Positions 28,308 through 37,923 of a stretch of DNA of 62,412 nt are shown in pieces. The DNA is from Tannerella sp. (GTDB lineage: Bacteria; Bacteroidota; Bacteroidia; Bacteroidales; Tannerellaceae), in assembly GCA_031285565.1 (NCBI GenBank), contig JAITVY010000074.1, positions 1 to 62,412 on the forward strand, read 5' to 3'. How positions within the stretch are numbered: the stretch's first letter is position 1; every line of letters starts with the position of its first letter. The notes under the pieces were generated by a model. It had not been told where the DNA came from. It searched no databases and saw only the letters and a program-made list of their open reading frames with translations. Made by a program: the position numbers and the translations under genes.

Positions 28308-28389
28308 CTTTACGTAATCTCTGTCGGGACAGTGAGTTGCCCGTTACATTGCGTTTCATTTCGTATAATAACTAAAAAGCTATAAAACA
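28308..28389 (+). promoter_or_regulatory. Possible autoregulatory leader of rplS
   Basis: The 80-nt untranslated leader holds CGGG (28325-28328) facing CCCG (28340-28343) and a small CTG/CAG stem, so it can fold. Ribosomal protein L19 genes in other bacteria carry leader RNAs bound by their own product; equivalence here is inferred. Confidence 0.35.
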
Positions 28390-28737
28390 ATGGATTTAAT
28401 CAAAATTGCAGAGGAAGCATTTGCTACCAAAAAAGAACATCCTGCTTTCAAAAGCGGTGATACAATTACGGTTTCATATCGTATCACTGAAGGTAACAAA
28501 GAACGTATTCAGCAGTACAGAGGCGTTGTAATCCGTATTTCAGGATGTGGAGATAAAAAACGTTTCACCGTACGGAAAATGTCGGAGAATGTTGGTGTGG
28601 AAAGAATTTTCCCAATAGAGTCACCATTTATCGAAAGTATTGTGATAAATAAAGTAGGTAAAGTACGCAGAGCTAAATTGTATTATTTGCGTAAACTGAC
28701 CGGTAAAAAAGCAAGAATTAAAGAAAAGAGAGTATAA
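28390..28737 (+). CDS. rplS: 50S ribosomal protein L19
   Basis: This 115-residue protein has the full L19 pattern: [20 protein letters not shown] near the N-terminus, then [33 protein letters not shown], and [20 protein letters not shown] at the C-terminus. It sits at the 30S-50S interface. It is monocistronic, with its own promoter, a leader and a strong terminator 25 bases after the stop. In many bacteria rplS lies with rpsP-rimM-trmD; here it stands alone between glycosidase genes. Confidence 0.98.
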   Translation: MDLIKIAEEAFATKKEHPAFKSGDTITVSYRITEGNKERIQQYRGVVIRISGCGDKKRFTVRKMSENVGVERIFPIESPFIESIVINKVGKVRRAKLYYLRKLTGKKARIKEKRV

Positions 28738-28761
28738 CCATTACTCTTTTAAAGATAAAGC

Positions 28762-28799
28762 AAAAGGGAAAACAGGATTAATTCTTGTTTTCCCTTTTT
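28762..28799 (+). terminator. Rho-independent terminator of rplS
   Basis: AAAAGGGAAAACA and its exact complement form a 13-bp stem that runs into a T5 tract. Confidence 0.9.
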
Positions 28800-28842
28800 C
28801 ATTTCAATAGAACAAGATGTCATAGATTGTTCGTTTTTTTCT

Positions 28843-28850
28843 TAAGTTTG
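28843..28850 (+). promoter_or_regulatory. -7 promoter box (TAAGTTTG)
   Basis: A TAnnTTTG match 35 bases before the DUF5703 gene. No clear -33 element at the right spacing was found. Confidence 0.4.
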
Positions 28851-28884
28851 TAAATTACCAATGAAAGTCATTTAACTAATAATT

Positions 28885-31197
28885 ATGAAATTACGATTCC
28901 TTTATTTTAATATCCTTTTTTTCTGCGTCTCTGCTATTTATGCCCAATATCCTGATGAATATAATATTATCTGGAATACACCCTCCGAAGGCTCAAATGG
29001 TTCAATGCCTTGTGGTGGCGGCTCTGTAGGTATGAATGTCTGGATTGAAAAAGGAAACCTTTACTTTTATTTCTCACATAGCGGCGCTTTCGATGAAAAT
29101 AATGCCTTTTTGAAAGGAGGACGCATCAGGTTGGAATTATCTCCAAATCCATTTCTCTCCGGTCATTTTCATCAGGAACTTAAATTGAAAGAAGGATATA
29201 TTGAAATTATTGCCGGACAAGGTAAAGAGGAAACGAAAATAGAATTATGGGCTGACGTATATCATCCGATAATACATATAGAAGTAATAAGTAAAAATAA
29301 ATTGACTGCGAAAGCCTGTTACGAAAGTTGGCGTCATGAAGATTTTCTGTTGAGAGAAAATGAAAGCCATGCTAATTCATATAAATTCGCACCACCAAAA
29401 GAGTTGAAAACCACAAAAGATATCATTCTATTTGAAAATGACGAAATCGAATTTTATCACCGGAATCCGCCAGTTACGGTTTTCGATGCAACGGTCGAAA
29501 GACAAGGAATGTTATCTGTAAAAGATCAGCTAATGAATCCGCTGGCCAACCTCACCTTCGGGGGCAAAATGTCAGGACAGCATTTCATAGCAGAGGACGT
29601 TTATACCGGAATATATCAGGGAACTGATTTTAAAGGTTGGACATTAAAAAGCAAAGCTCCTGCACAAAACCATCATGTTTCTATTTATCTACATAACCAA
29701 CAGACAGAATCCGTAGATGATTGGAAAGAGCAATTATCCAAACTGATAACAGAAAATAAAACCATCTATAAAAAAGCAAAAAAGAGTACTCATGAATGGT
29801 GGAGCACATTCTGGAAACGGAGTTTTATCAAAATAAATACAGGGTCTACAAATGATGAAGCCTGGATATTTGGCCGCAATTATCAGCTTTTTCGATATAT
29901 GTTAGGGTGTAACGCTTATGGAAGTGAACCCACTAAATTTAATGGTGGTTTATTTACTTTCGATCCGGTATATGTAGATCAGAACAGAGCCTTTACACCC
30001 GACTTCCGGTTATGGGGTGGCGGAACAATGACTGCACAAAACCAACGCCTCGTTTATTTTCCGTTAATAAAAAGCGGCGATTTTGATATGCTCCCACCCC
30101 AGTTCAATTTTTATACACGTATGTTACGCAATGCAGAATTACGTAGTCAGGTTTACTGGGGGCACAACGGAGCATGCTTTACCGAACAAATTGAAAATTT
30201 CGGACTGCCGAATATTAGCGAAAATGAATGGCAACCACGCCGTCCCGGTTCAGATATGGGTGTAGAAAGCAACCCGTGGCTGGAATATTGCTGGGATACA
30301 GCCCTTGAATTCGGACTGATGATGTTAGACGCATCCGACTATACCGGTGAGTCTGTTTTACCATATTTACCATTTATAGAAAGCGTGCTTACATTCTTCG
30401 ACGAACATTATCGTTATTTAGCCGCCATACGAGGGACACATGAATTTGACGGAAGCGGTCATCTTGTTCTTTATCCGGGATCAGGCTGTGAAACATACAA
30501 AATGGCAACAAATGCCACATCCACAATCGTTGCTTTAGAAACGATACTAAAACGCCTTTTGGCATTATCTGATAAACAGATAACGGAAAGTCAGCGGGAA
30601 AACTGGAAAATATTACAAAGTAGAATACCACCAATCAACTTCCGTGAAATAAACGGCAAGAAACTGATTGCTCCGGCAAAATCATGGGAACGAATAAATA
30701 ATGAAGAAGTTCCTCAGCTATATCCTGTTTATCCCTGGCGAATCTATGGAGTTGGTCGCCCGGATTTGCAAATTGCACTGGATACTTATTTCCATGATCC
30801 AGAAGCACTGAAATTTCGAAATCATATAGGATGGAAACAAGACAATATATTTGCTGCCTGCCTCGGATTAAGTGATGAAGCAAAACACCTGACGCAAGGT
30901 AAGCTGCAGGACGGCCCCCATCGCTTCCCGGCCTTTTGGGGACCCGGATTTGATTGGACCCCTGACCATAATTGGGGAGGAAGTGGAATGATCGGCTTAC
31001 AGGAAATGCTGCTACAGACCAATGGAGATAGCATTTTACTTTTCCCAGCCTGGCCGACGGATTGGGATGTGCATTTTAAACTACATGCACCGAAACAAAC
31101 AACTGTAGAAGCTGTTTTAGAAAATGGTAAGATTAAATCTTTACAGGTTTATCCCAAAATAAGAGAAAAAGATATCTCCATATATCTCTCCCATTGA
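28885..31197 (+). CDS. DUF5703-domain secreted glycosidase-like protein
   Basis: A 770-residue protein with a signal peptide (FLYFNILFFCVSAIYAQ). The mature N-terminus (YNIIWNTPSEGSNGSMPCGG, then SVGMNVWIE) is the DUF5703 signature. The central and C-terminal part (about 300-690; FRYMLGCNAYGS, WGHNGACFTEQIENFG, LVLYPGSGCETYKMATNATS, WGPGFDWTPDHNWGGSGM) looks like an (alpha/alpha)6 barrel of the kind seen in GH95-related enzymes. A role in glycan breakdown is inferred from family architecture and neighbours; the sugar is unknown. It is transcribed alone between rplS and queH. Confidence 0.75.
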   Translation: MKLRFLYFNILFFCVSAIYAQYPDEYNIIWNTPSEGSNGSMPCGGGSVGMNVWIEKGNLYFYFSHSGAFDENNAFLKGGRIRLELSPNPFLSGHFHQELKLKEGYIEIIAGQGKEETKIELWADVYHPIIHIEVISKNKLTAKACYESWRHEDFLLRENESHANSYKFAPPKELKTTKDIILFENDEIEFYHRNPPVTVFDATVERQGMLSVKDQLMNPLANLTFGGKMSGQHFIAEDVYTGIYQGTDFKGWTLKSKAPAQNHHVSIYLHNQQTESVDDWKEQLSKLITENKTIYKKAKKSTHEWWSTFWKRSFIKINTGSTNDEAWIFGRNYQLFRYMLGCNAYGSEPTKFNGGLFTFDPVYVDQNRAFTPDFRLWGGGTMTAQNQRLVYFPLIKSGDFDMLPPQFNFYTRMLRNAELRSQVYWGHNGACFTEQIENFGLPNISENEWQPRRPGSDMGVESNPWLEYCWDTALEFGLMMLDASDYTGESVLPYLPFIESVLTFFDEHYRYLAAIRGTHEFDGSGHLVLYPGSGCETYKMATNATSTIVALETILKRLLALSDKQITESQRENWKILQSRIPPINFREINGKKLIAPAKSWERINNEEVPQLYPVYPWRIYGVGRPDLQIALDTYFHDPEALKFRNHIGWKQDNIFAACLGLSDEAKHLTQGKLQDGPHRFPAFWGPGFDWTPDHNWGGSGMIGLQEMLLQTNGDSILLFPAWPTDWDVHFKLHAPKQTTVEAVLENGKIKSLQVYPKIREKDISIYLSH

Positions 31198-31246
31198 CTA
31201 TTATCTTAATATATAGAGTTCGAATTCTTTTTCCTTTACCACCTTA

Positions 31247-31270
31247 AGCTCCTTCAAGGGCCAGGGGGTC
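31247..31270 (-). repeat. Short palindromic repeat after the DUF5703 gene
   Basis: CTCC-TTCA-AGGG followed by CCAGGGGG is a degenerate copy of the CCCC-loop-GGGG family of this window. Confidence 0.5.
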
Positions 31271-31340
31271 ATTCCCCTTCCATTTATGCTGTAAAGCATT
31301 CAAACAAAAGTGTCCATTTTACACTTTTTATAAACTAATA

Positions 31341-31372
31341 TTGCCTGTTTCACATCAAAATGATTATTTTTG
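31341..31372 (+). promoter_or_regulatory. queH promoter (TTG-N21-TATTTTTG)
   Basis: TTG at 31341-31343 and TATTTTTG at 31365-31372 have near-ideal spacing. This argues that the in-frame TTG at 31341 is not the start codon and that translation begins at the ATG at 31395. Confidence 0.6.
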
Positions 31373-31394
31373 GAACAGAATTGATGAGTCTAAA

Positions 31395-31997
31395 ATGGAA
31401 CAGCAACCTATTATCCAATTAAATGTGCCGGATGGAGCAACAAATGTATTATTACATGCGTGTTGCGCTCCCTGCTCAGGTGCCATAATTGAATGTATGT
31501 TGCAAAATGACATTAAACCAACTGTTTTTTATTTTAATCCGAACATATACCCTTTAGAAGAATACGAAATCCGTAAATCGGAAAGTATCCGTTATGTGCA
31601 ATCGTTAGATTTGCCTTTTATTGACGGAGACTACGACCATGCAGATTGGTTAAATCAAGTCCGGGGAATGGAGTCCGAACCGGAACGGGGAAACCGTTGT
31701 CTGACATGCTTTAAAATACGTATGTTAGCAACAGCCCATTATGCACACAAACATAGCATCTCTGTATTTACAACTACTCTGGCATCTTCACGCTGGAAAA
31801 ATCTGGAGCAAATTAATGAAGCCGGCAATCATGCCGCATCCCTTTATCCCGGAGTGCATTTTTGGTCGCAAAACTGGAGAAAAGGCGGACTTAGCGTGCG
31901 ACGAAAAGAAATTATTGAACAATACCGGTTTTATAACCAAACATACTGCGGTTGCGAATTTAGCACCAGAGCACAAAAAGAACAGAATACTGAATAA
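31395..31997 (+). CDS. queH: Epoxyqueuosine reductase QueH
   Basis: From the ATG at 31395 the protein has about 200 residues. It carries all Cys motifs of QueH: HACCAPC near the N-terminus, RCLTCF in the middle and YCGC near the C-terminus, which bind an iron-sulfur cluster and an additional metal. It reduces epoxyqueuosine to queuosine in tRNA wobble position 34 and replaces the unrelated cobalamin-dependent QueG. It stands between glycan-degrading genes without other queuosine genes. The 5' extension to 31341 (TTG) would overlap the promoter and is rejected. Confidence 0.93.
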   Translation: MEQQPIIQLNVPDGATNVLLHACCAPCSGAIIECMLQNDIKPTVFYFNPNIYPLEEYEIRKSESIRYVQSLDLPFIDGDYDHADWLNQVRGMESEPERGNRCLTCFKIRMLATAHYAHKHSISVFTTTLASSRWKNLEQINEAGNHAASLYPGVHFWSQNWRKGGLSVRRKEIIEQYRFYNQTYCGCEFSTRAQKEQNTE

Positions 31998-32024
31998 TCA
32001 AATATTTACTAAATTTATAATGAC

Positions 32025-34002
32025 ATGAAACAACATCGACTATTACTGGTCTCTTTAGCGTTATCTGCAGGGCTTTTCCTACAGGCGCAGACCAACGAGT
32101 TTGCCGTTCAAACCAACAAAATCGGCGCTCCGATTCAGCCAACTATGTATGGACTTTTCTTTGAAGACATCAACTATGCTGCCGATGGCGGGCTTTATGC
32201 CGAACTAATAAAAAACCGCTCGTTTGACTTCCCTCAGGCGCTTATGGGATGGAATACATTCGGAAAAGTAGATGTATTGAATGACGGACCTTTCGACCGT
32301 AATCCTAATTACGTGCGTCTTGCCAATCCCGGACACGAACATAAACATACCGGCCTGGAAAATGAAGGCTTCTTTGGCATTGGGACAAAAAAAAGACGCT
32401 GAATATCGTTTTTCAGTTTGGGCGCGACTGCCTCAAGCCGGAACTGAAAAAATCCGTGTCGAGTTGATTAAAAGAAATAGTATGGATGAGACGCAGGTTA
32501 TTGCATCCGAAGAATTATCCCTGACTTCTACCGAATGGAAAAAGCATCAGATAATCCTTAAAAGTAATGAAACAGAACCTAAAGCGCTTTTACGTATTTT
32601 CCTGGTTTCAAAAGGCAGTGTCGATCTGGAACATATTTCATTATTCCCGGTAGATACCTGGAACAAACATGAAAACGGCTTACGGAAAGACCTTGCACAG
32701 GCATTAGCCGATATTAAGCCCGGCGTCTTCCGCTTTCCGGGAGGTTGTATTGTTGAAGGTACAGACCTGGAGACACGTTATGACTGGAAAAATAGTGTAG
32801 GTCTGGTAGAAAACAGGCCGATAAATGAAAACCGCTGGCAATATACATTCCCTCACAGATTCTTTTCCGATTATTACCAAAGCTACGGATTGGGCTTTTA
32901 TGAATATTTCCTCCTTTCGGAAGAAATCGGAGCCGAACCATTACCTGTATTAAGCTGTGGATTAGCTTGCCAGTTCCAGAATGAAGACATGCATGCACAT
33001 GTTCCGGTTGGCGAATTAGATTCTTACGTGCAGGATGCATTAGACTTGATTGAATTTGCAAATGGCGACGCATCAACCACATGGGGAAAATTACGTGCCG
33101 AAATGGGACACGCTGCTCCTTTCAATCTGAAATTTATCGGTATCGGAAACGAACAATGGGGTCCGGAATATCCCGAACGCCTGGCTGTTTTTATTAAAGC
33201 TATTCGTAAAGCATACCCCGACATGAAAATCATCGGAAGTTCAGGACCGGGTTCAGAAGGTAAGGATTTTGACTATTTATGGCCGGAAATGAGAAAACTG
33301 AAAGTAGATTTGGTAGATGAACACTTCTATCGTCCGGAAAGTTGGTTCCTAACACAGGGAGCCCGTTATGACAACTATGATCGCAAGGGACCGAAAGTAT
33401 TTGCCGGCGAATATGCATGTCACGGAAAAGGGAAAAAATTCAACCACTACAACGCAGCACTACTCGAAGCCGCTTTCATGACCGGAATGGAGCGAAATGC
33501 AGATATTGTACATATGGCTACCTATGCACCTCTTTTCGCACATGTCGAAGGATGGCAATGGCGTCCGGATATGATCTGGTTTGACAATATGAATTGCGTT
33601 CGTACGGCAAGTTATTACGTACAACAACTATATGCGGTAAACAAAGGCACAAATGTACTTCCGCTAACAATGAACAAAAAACCGGTAACCGGTGCCGAAG
33701 GACAAAACGGCCTTTTTGCCAGTGCCGTATGGGATAAAGATACCCGCGAAATCATTGTAAAGGTGGCAAATACATCCGACAAAGCACAAGACATAACAAT
33801 TCTTCTGAATGGTTTAAAAAAGAATGAATCAATAACATCCGGCAAATGTATCAAACTGGCATCCTCAAATGCTGATAAAGACAATACACTGGAAAATCCG
33901 ACTGCTATTGTCCCGAAAGAAACTGCCGTTTCAACCGAGGGTAACAAGCTATCTGTACAACTGGAAGCAAACACTTTCGCAGTTTATAAACTCTTTAAAT
34001 AA
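32025..34002 (+). pseudogene. GH51 alpha-L-arabinofuranosidase, frameshifted at an A8 run
   Basis: Two frames together give one GH51 enzyme. The first (32025-32402) has a signal peptide (LLLVSLALSAGLFLQAQ) and the N-terminus (QPTMYGLFFEDINYAADGGL). It ends in a TGA just past AAAAAAAA at 32387-32394. Removing one A would join GIGTKK directly to DAEYRFSVWARLP of the second frame, which continues to 34002 with the acid/base Glu (GIGNEQWGPEY), the nucleophile Glu (FAGEYACHGKG) and the C-terminal beta domain. The ATG at 32281 is only a chance start. A sequencing error, a real null mutation, or transcriptional slippage at the A-run that restores some full-length enzyme are all possible. Confidence 0.85.
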
Positions 34003-34015
34003 TAAATTATTACTT

Positions 34016-34039
34016 TTACACCTGAATGAAATGGTGTAA
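34016..34039 (+). terminator. Hairpin between GH51 and the agmatine deiminase gene
   Basis: TTACACC and GGTGTAA form a 7-bp stem with a 10-base loop that ends just before the agmatine deiminase start codon. No T-run follows, so it may be a leader structure rather than a terminator. Confidence 0.35.
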
Positions 34040-34042
34040 TAT

Positions 34043-35107
34043 ATGAATCAGATTATATTTCCCGCTGAATGGCACCCACAAAGTGCCATTCAGCTTACAT
34101 GGCCTCATAAAGAAACAGATTGGGCATCCATGCTCAATGAAGTGATTCCCTGCTTTGTCAGTATAGCTAAAGAAGTAGTAAAACGGGAAAAATTATTAAT
34201 CGTCTGCCCTGATAAAGAAGAAGTCCTATCTCAATTGGGGAATATAGATACCCACCAGATCATATTCAGGGAAATGCCGACAAACGATACCTGGGCACGT
34301 GATCACGGTGGCATTACGATCTTCGAAAATAATAAACCGGCTATCTACGACTTTGTTTTTAATGGTTGGGGTATGAAGTTTCCGGCAAACCATGATAATT
34401 TAATTACCCGCAGCCTGTTTGTATCCGAAACGTTCGCTCCGGATATTGAAGTTTTAAACATGCAACCCTTTGTACTAGAAGGAGGAAGCATTGAATCCGA
34501 CGGAGAAGGGACACTACTAACCACTGTTGAATGTTTAAGTTCCGTTAACCGCAATGAATATCTGAATCAGCAACAACTGGAATATCATTTGAAAGAGCTT
34601 TTTGGCGCACAACAAATCCTCTGGATTGAAAACGGATATCTTGCCGGAGACGATACGGACAGCCATATTGATACATTAGCACGTTTTTGTGACCCAAATA
34701 CCATTGCCTATGTACAATGCAACGATGAATATGACGAACATTATACCGAATTACAGGCTATGGAAGAGGAACTCAAAGCATTCAGGACACTTACAGGTGA
34801 TCCATACCGCCTAATCCCACTCCCTATGGCCGATGAAGTCGTTTTTAATGGAGAAAGGTTACCGGCAACATACGCTAACTTTTTAATAATTAACGATGCT
34901 GTTTTACTTCCTTTTTATCAAAGTGAGAAAGACGAGATTGCAAAAGAGGCATTAAAAAAAGCTTTTCCTGAAAGAGAGATTATCGGTATCAACTGTCTGC
35001 CATTAATCAAACAACATGGCTCATTACACTGTGTAACGATGCAGTACCCTATATCAGTGGTTAATAAAAAAAGAAGCTCTTCAAACCTCCCCCGAAAGGA
35101 GGCTTAA
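34043..35107 (+). CDS. aguA: Agmatine deiminase
   Basis: A 354-residue enzyme of the PAD/agmatine deiminase family, which turns agmatine into N-carbamoylputrescine and ammonia. Visible motifs are PTNDTWARDHGGI (about 78-90), FNGWGMKFPA, EGGSIESDGEGTLLTT, DDTDSHIDTLARF with a catalytic His/Asp, and the nucleophile Cys330 in GSLHCVTMQYP. The last 15 residues (KKRSSSNLPRKEA) are not typical and are partly encoded by a palindromic repeat (35086-35103). The gene for the next enzyme of the pathway follows 55 bases downstream. It is cytoplasmic, with no signal peptide. Confidence 0.93.
   Translation: MNQIIFPAEWHPQSAIQLTWPHKETDWASMLNEVIPCFVSIAKEVVKREKLLIVCPDKEEVLSQLGNIDTHQIIFREMPTNDTWARDHGGITIFENNKPAIYDFVFNGWGMKFPANHDNLITRSLFVSETFAPDIEVLNMQPFVLEGGSIESDGEGTLLTTVECLSSVNRNEYLNQQQLEYHLKELFGAQQILWIENGYLAGDDTDSHIDTLARFCDPNTIAYVQCNDEYDEHYTELQAMEEELKAFRTLTGDPYRLIPLPMADEVVFNGERLPATYANFLIINDAVLLPFYQSEKDEIAKEALKKAFPEREIIGINCLPLIKQHGSLHCVTMQYPISVVNKKRSSSNLPRKEA
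35086..35103 (-). repeat. Short palindromic repeat at the 3' end of aguA
   Basis: CCTCC-CCCGAAA-GGAGG, read on the minus strand as AGCCTCC...GGAGGTTTG, belongs to the same repeat type. It supplies the last codons of aguA (NLPRKEA). Confidence 0.6.
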
Positions 35108-35162
35108 AAAGGCAAAACAAGCACTTTTACCTTTCACCTTTTTACTTATAACTTATTTAGAT

Positions 35163-36041
35163 ATGAAAGTAGGAATCGTACAACAAAAAAATACAGCAGA
35201 TCAGGAAGCCAATATATCAAAATTAATTGAAAACATCCGGAAATGTGCACAGGATGGCGCCAACCTGATTGTGCTACAGGAACTACACAATAGCCTTTAT
35301 TTTTGTCAGACCGAAGATACGAATCAATTTGATTTAGCAGAAACCATACCAGGTAAATCAACCGAAATCTTCGGCCGGATAGCTAAAGAATTGCAAATAG
35401 TACTCGTTTTATCACTTTTCGAAAAACGGGCTGCCGGATTATATCATAACACAGCTGTTGTACTCGAAAAAGACGGTAGTATTGCCGGAAAATACCGGAA
35501 AATGCATATTCCTGATGATCCGGCCTATTATGAGAAATTTTATTTTACACCCGGTGATTTAGGATTCGAACCTATAAACACATCTGTAGGACGGTTAGGT
35601 GTACTGGTATGCTGGGATCAATGGTATCCTGAAGCAGCCCGGCTCATGGCCCTGAGCGGAGCAGATGTATTAATTTACCCTACGGCTATCGGTTGGGAAA
35701 GCAGCGATACCGAAGAAGAAAAATTCCGCCAGTTAGATGCATGGCGAACAGTTCAACGAGGACATGCCATTGCAAACGGAGTACCGGTCATCACCGTTAA
35801 TCGTGTGGGGCATGAACCTGATCCATCACAACAAACCAATGGCATTCAATTCTGGGGAAATAGTTTCATTGTAGGTCCACAAGGTGAATTCTTATGTGAA
35901 TTACCGGATAGCGAAGAAGCGGTCAAAATCATTCATATCGATTCTTCACGTACCGAACAGGTACGCCGTTGGTGGCCTTTTTTGCGTGACCGGCGTATTG
36001 ATGCTTTCGATGGATTAACAAAACGATATTTGTTGGATTAA
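35163..36041 (+). CDS. aguB: N-carbamoylputrescine amidase
   Basis: A 292-residue nitrilase-superfamily enzyme that hydrolyses N-carbamoylputrescine to putrescine, CO2 and ammonia. The catalytic triad is visible as Glu40 (VLQELHNS), Lys113 (YRKMHIPDDP) and Cys150 (VCWDQWYPEAAR). The C-terminal WWPFLRDRRIDAFDGL is typical of AguB. It lies just downstream of agmatine deiminase and completes the agmatine-to-putrescine route. No arginine decarboxylase gene is in the window. Confidence 0.95.
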   Translation: MKVGIVQQKNTADQEANISKLIENIRKCAQDGANLIVLQELHNSLYFCQTEDTNQFDLAETIPGKSTEIFGRIAKELQIVLVLSLFEKRAAGLYHNTAVVLEKDGSIAGKYRKMHIPDDPAYYEKFYFTPGDLGFEPINTSVGRLGVLVCWDQWYPEAARLMALSGADVLIYPTAIGWESSDTEEEKFRQLDAWRTVQRGHAIANGVPVITVNRVGHEPDPSQQTNGIQFWGNSFIVGPQGEFLCELPDSEEAVKIIHIDSSRTEQVRRWWPFLRDRRIDAFDGLTKRYLLD

Positions 36042-36082
36042 CGCATATTAATTCTTTTTCCGACTGCTATATTTAGCCTTTC

Positions 36083-36106
36083 CTGCAAAAAGATGTACTT
36101 TTGCAG
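36083..36106. promoter_or_regulatory. Palindrome overlapping the promoter of the second ECF sigma gene
   Basis: CTGCAAAA and TTTTGCAG form an 8-bp perfect inverted repeat around AGATGTAC. The right arm overlaps the -7 box TACTTTTG (36096-36103). It could be an operator. Confidence 0.5.
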
Positions 36107-36119
36107 AAAAGGTTTTCAT

Positions 36120-36701
36120 GTGTTAAGATTAGACGAAGAAACCATTAAGCGCATAAATCAGGGGGATACAAAAGCTTTTGAAAAAATGTATTCCACCTAT
36201 TATGTATATTTATGTACCATCGCAACTAAGTACATTTATGATGCAGAGACTGCCAAAGAAATTGTTAATGATGTATTTATAAACACATGGAATAACCGGG
36301 CTACATTAAATAATCCCATAACAGCCTATCTGGTTCGTGCCGTTCAAAACCGTTGCTTAAATCATATTCAAAGAAAACGGACACAGGAAGTCCCTTTAAC
36401 CGATGAACAAGAGCAATTATTAACTATTCAGGAACAAGCCATTAACGCAAACGACCATCCCCTGGCATGGCTTGAAGACAAAGAATTCGAAACACTTGTC
36501 TCCAATGCCATTAATTCACTACCGCCAAAATGTAAAGATATATTTCAACAATATCTGTACCAGCACAAGTCGTATGAAGAAATTGCAGAATCAAATGGAA
36601 TATCAGCAAGTACTGTAAGAGTACAAATAAAAATAGGCTTAACAAAAATCAAAGACATATTAAACAAATACTACGACCTCTTCCTTTTTTTATTTTTTTA
36701 A
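36120..36701 (+). CDS. ECF RNA polymerase sigma factor (locus 2)
   Basis: The frame has an ATG at 36093, but a promoter -7 box (TACTTTTG, 36096-36103) sits over those codons. I therefore prefer the GTG at 36120, giving about 193 residues beginning (V)LRLDEETIKRINQGDTKAFE. Region 2 (YIYDAETAKEIVNDVFINTW) and region 4 (LPPKCKDIFQQYLYQHKSYE, EIAESNGISASTVRVQIKIG) are clear. It should activate the SusCD genes at 37924-42959 once freed by the FecR protein encoded 77 bases downstream. The C-terminus is rich in Phe/Leu. Confidence 0.88.
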   Translation: MLRLDEETIKRINQGDTKAFEKMYSTYYVYLCTIATKYIYDAETAKEIVNDVFINTWNNRATLNNPITAYLVRAVQNRCLNHIQRKRTQEVPLTDEQEQLLTIQEQAINANDHPLAWLEDKEFETLVSNAINSLPPKCKDIFQQYLYQHKSYEEIAESNGISASTVRVQIKIGLTKIKDILNKYYDLFLFLFF

Positions 36702-36778
36702 AAAAATAATGGAATTTCTTTTAAACGCATTAGCATATCTATGTGTATTTATTAGTAAAACATGGATCATAATGCCTT

Positions 36779-37801
36779 ATGCAGACAAATGACAAACACA
36801 TAATTGACGATATACTATTTAAGTATTTTAAAAATCAATTAAACGAGACAGAAGAAAAAATACTTCTTGAGTGGTTAAATGCAGACACTTCGCATAAGAA
36901 AATACTTTACGAAATGGCAGATTGGTGGGCTACCGCTCATATTCCTCTTTTTGCTTCAGATCTAAAGAATGATTTTAATAAATATCTGAAAGATCTGATA
37001 AATAAAACAAATCCAGTTCAGCAACACGATCACATTCATACGACTATCAAATGGTGGAGTAAAATTGCAGCATCCGTTCTGATTCTGCTTACAACCGGAA
37101 TACTGGCATTTTATGCAGGAAGAAGTACTGATAAAAAAGAGCCTCAGATCGCTTACTATGAAACATCAGTACCTTTAGGCGCTCAATCAAAAGTTGTACT
37201 ACCCGATCAGTCTGTTGTATGGATAAACGCCGGTTCTTCTATCAAATATCATGAAGACACAGAAAAACAAACAAGAAATATTAATCTGGAAGGAGAAGCC
37301 TATTTCGAAGTCAGTAAAAATCAGGATATGCCTTTTATTGTTGAATCGGGCTCTTTACAGGTTTCCGTATTAGGGACAAGTTTCAATGTCAAAGCATATG
37401 AAAATCAGGAAACCATCGACATTGTTTTAGTATCCGGAAAAGTAGAAGTCCGCTCAGAAAACAAGCAAGACGATGCGTACCTTTTATCTCCGGACGAGAT
37501 GTTAAGTTATAATAAACAGACAAACCATGCAGAAAAGTCGATGGTTCAAAGCTTAAATTACTGTGCCTGGAAGAACGGCCAACTGAAATTTGACGAACAG
37601 CAATTTGCACTTTTAGCAAAAGATCTGGAACGTATTTATAACGTACAAATTGAAGTAAAAAGTGATTTGCTAAAGACTGAACGTTTTTCAGGAAGCTTTT
37701 CGTACGATTATTCAATCAACGACATTCTCCGGGAAATTGATGTTGAGAAAAAATATACCTGGAAACAAAATGGAAACCAAATCATTATACGAGATAAATA
37801 A
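36779..37801 (+). CDS. FecR-family anti-sigma factor (locus 2)
   Basis: The 340-residue membrane protein has a cytoplasmic N-terminus (FKYFKNQLNETEEKILLEWL), one TM segment (WWSKIAASVLILLTTGILAF, about 97-116), a periplasmic FecR domain (LPDQSVVWINAGSSIKYHED, LEGEAYFEVSKNQDMPFIVE, VLGTSFNVKAYE) and a C-terminal DUF4974-type domain (ERFSGSFSYDYSINDILREI). It directly follows the sigma gene and precedes its SusC, the usual order, in contrast to locus 1 where a repeat element intervenes. Confidence 0.92.
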   Translation: MQTNDKHIIDDILFKYFKNQLNETEEKILLEWLNADTSHKKILYEMADWWATAHIPLFASDLKNDFNKYLKDLINKTNPVQQHDHIHTTIKWWSKIAASVLILLTTGILAFYAGRSTDKKEPQIAYYETSVPLGAQSKVVLPDQSVVWINAGSSIKYHEDTEKQTRNINLEGEAYFEVSKNQDMPFIVESGSLQVSVLGTSFNVKAYENQETIDIVLVSGKVEVRSENKQDDAYLLSPDEMLSYNKQTNHAEKSMVQSLNYCAWKNGQLKFDEQQFALLAKDLERIYNVQIEVKSDLLKTERFSGSFSYDYSINDILREIDVEKKYTWKQNGNQIIIRDK

Positions 37802-37923
37802 TTCGACAACCAAACTATCTAAAAAAATTACTGATGAAAGAAATGCAGAAAAAGAATCATTAAAACACAAAAAACATTTCCACTTAACAAAACATTATTC
37901 ACTTTTTTAAAACACTAACATCT

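Noticed and set aside
31341..31394. TTG start and N-terminal extension for queH
   Set aside because: The TTG forms the -33 element of a well-spaced promoter, and the extension has no QueH similarity.
32281..32400. Separate gene start for the downstream GH51 half
   Set aside because: The codons before the A8 run do not resemble GH51, whereas the other frame does; it is one frameshifted gene.
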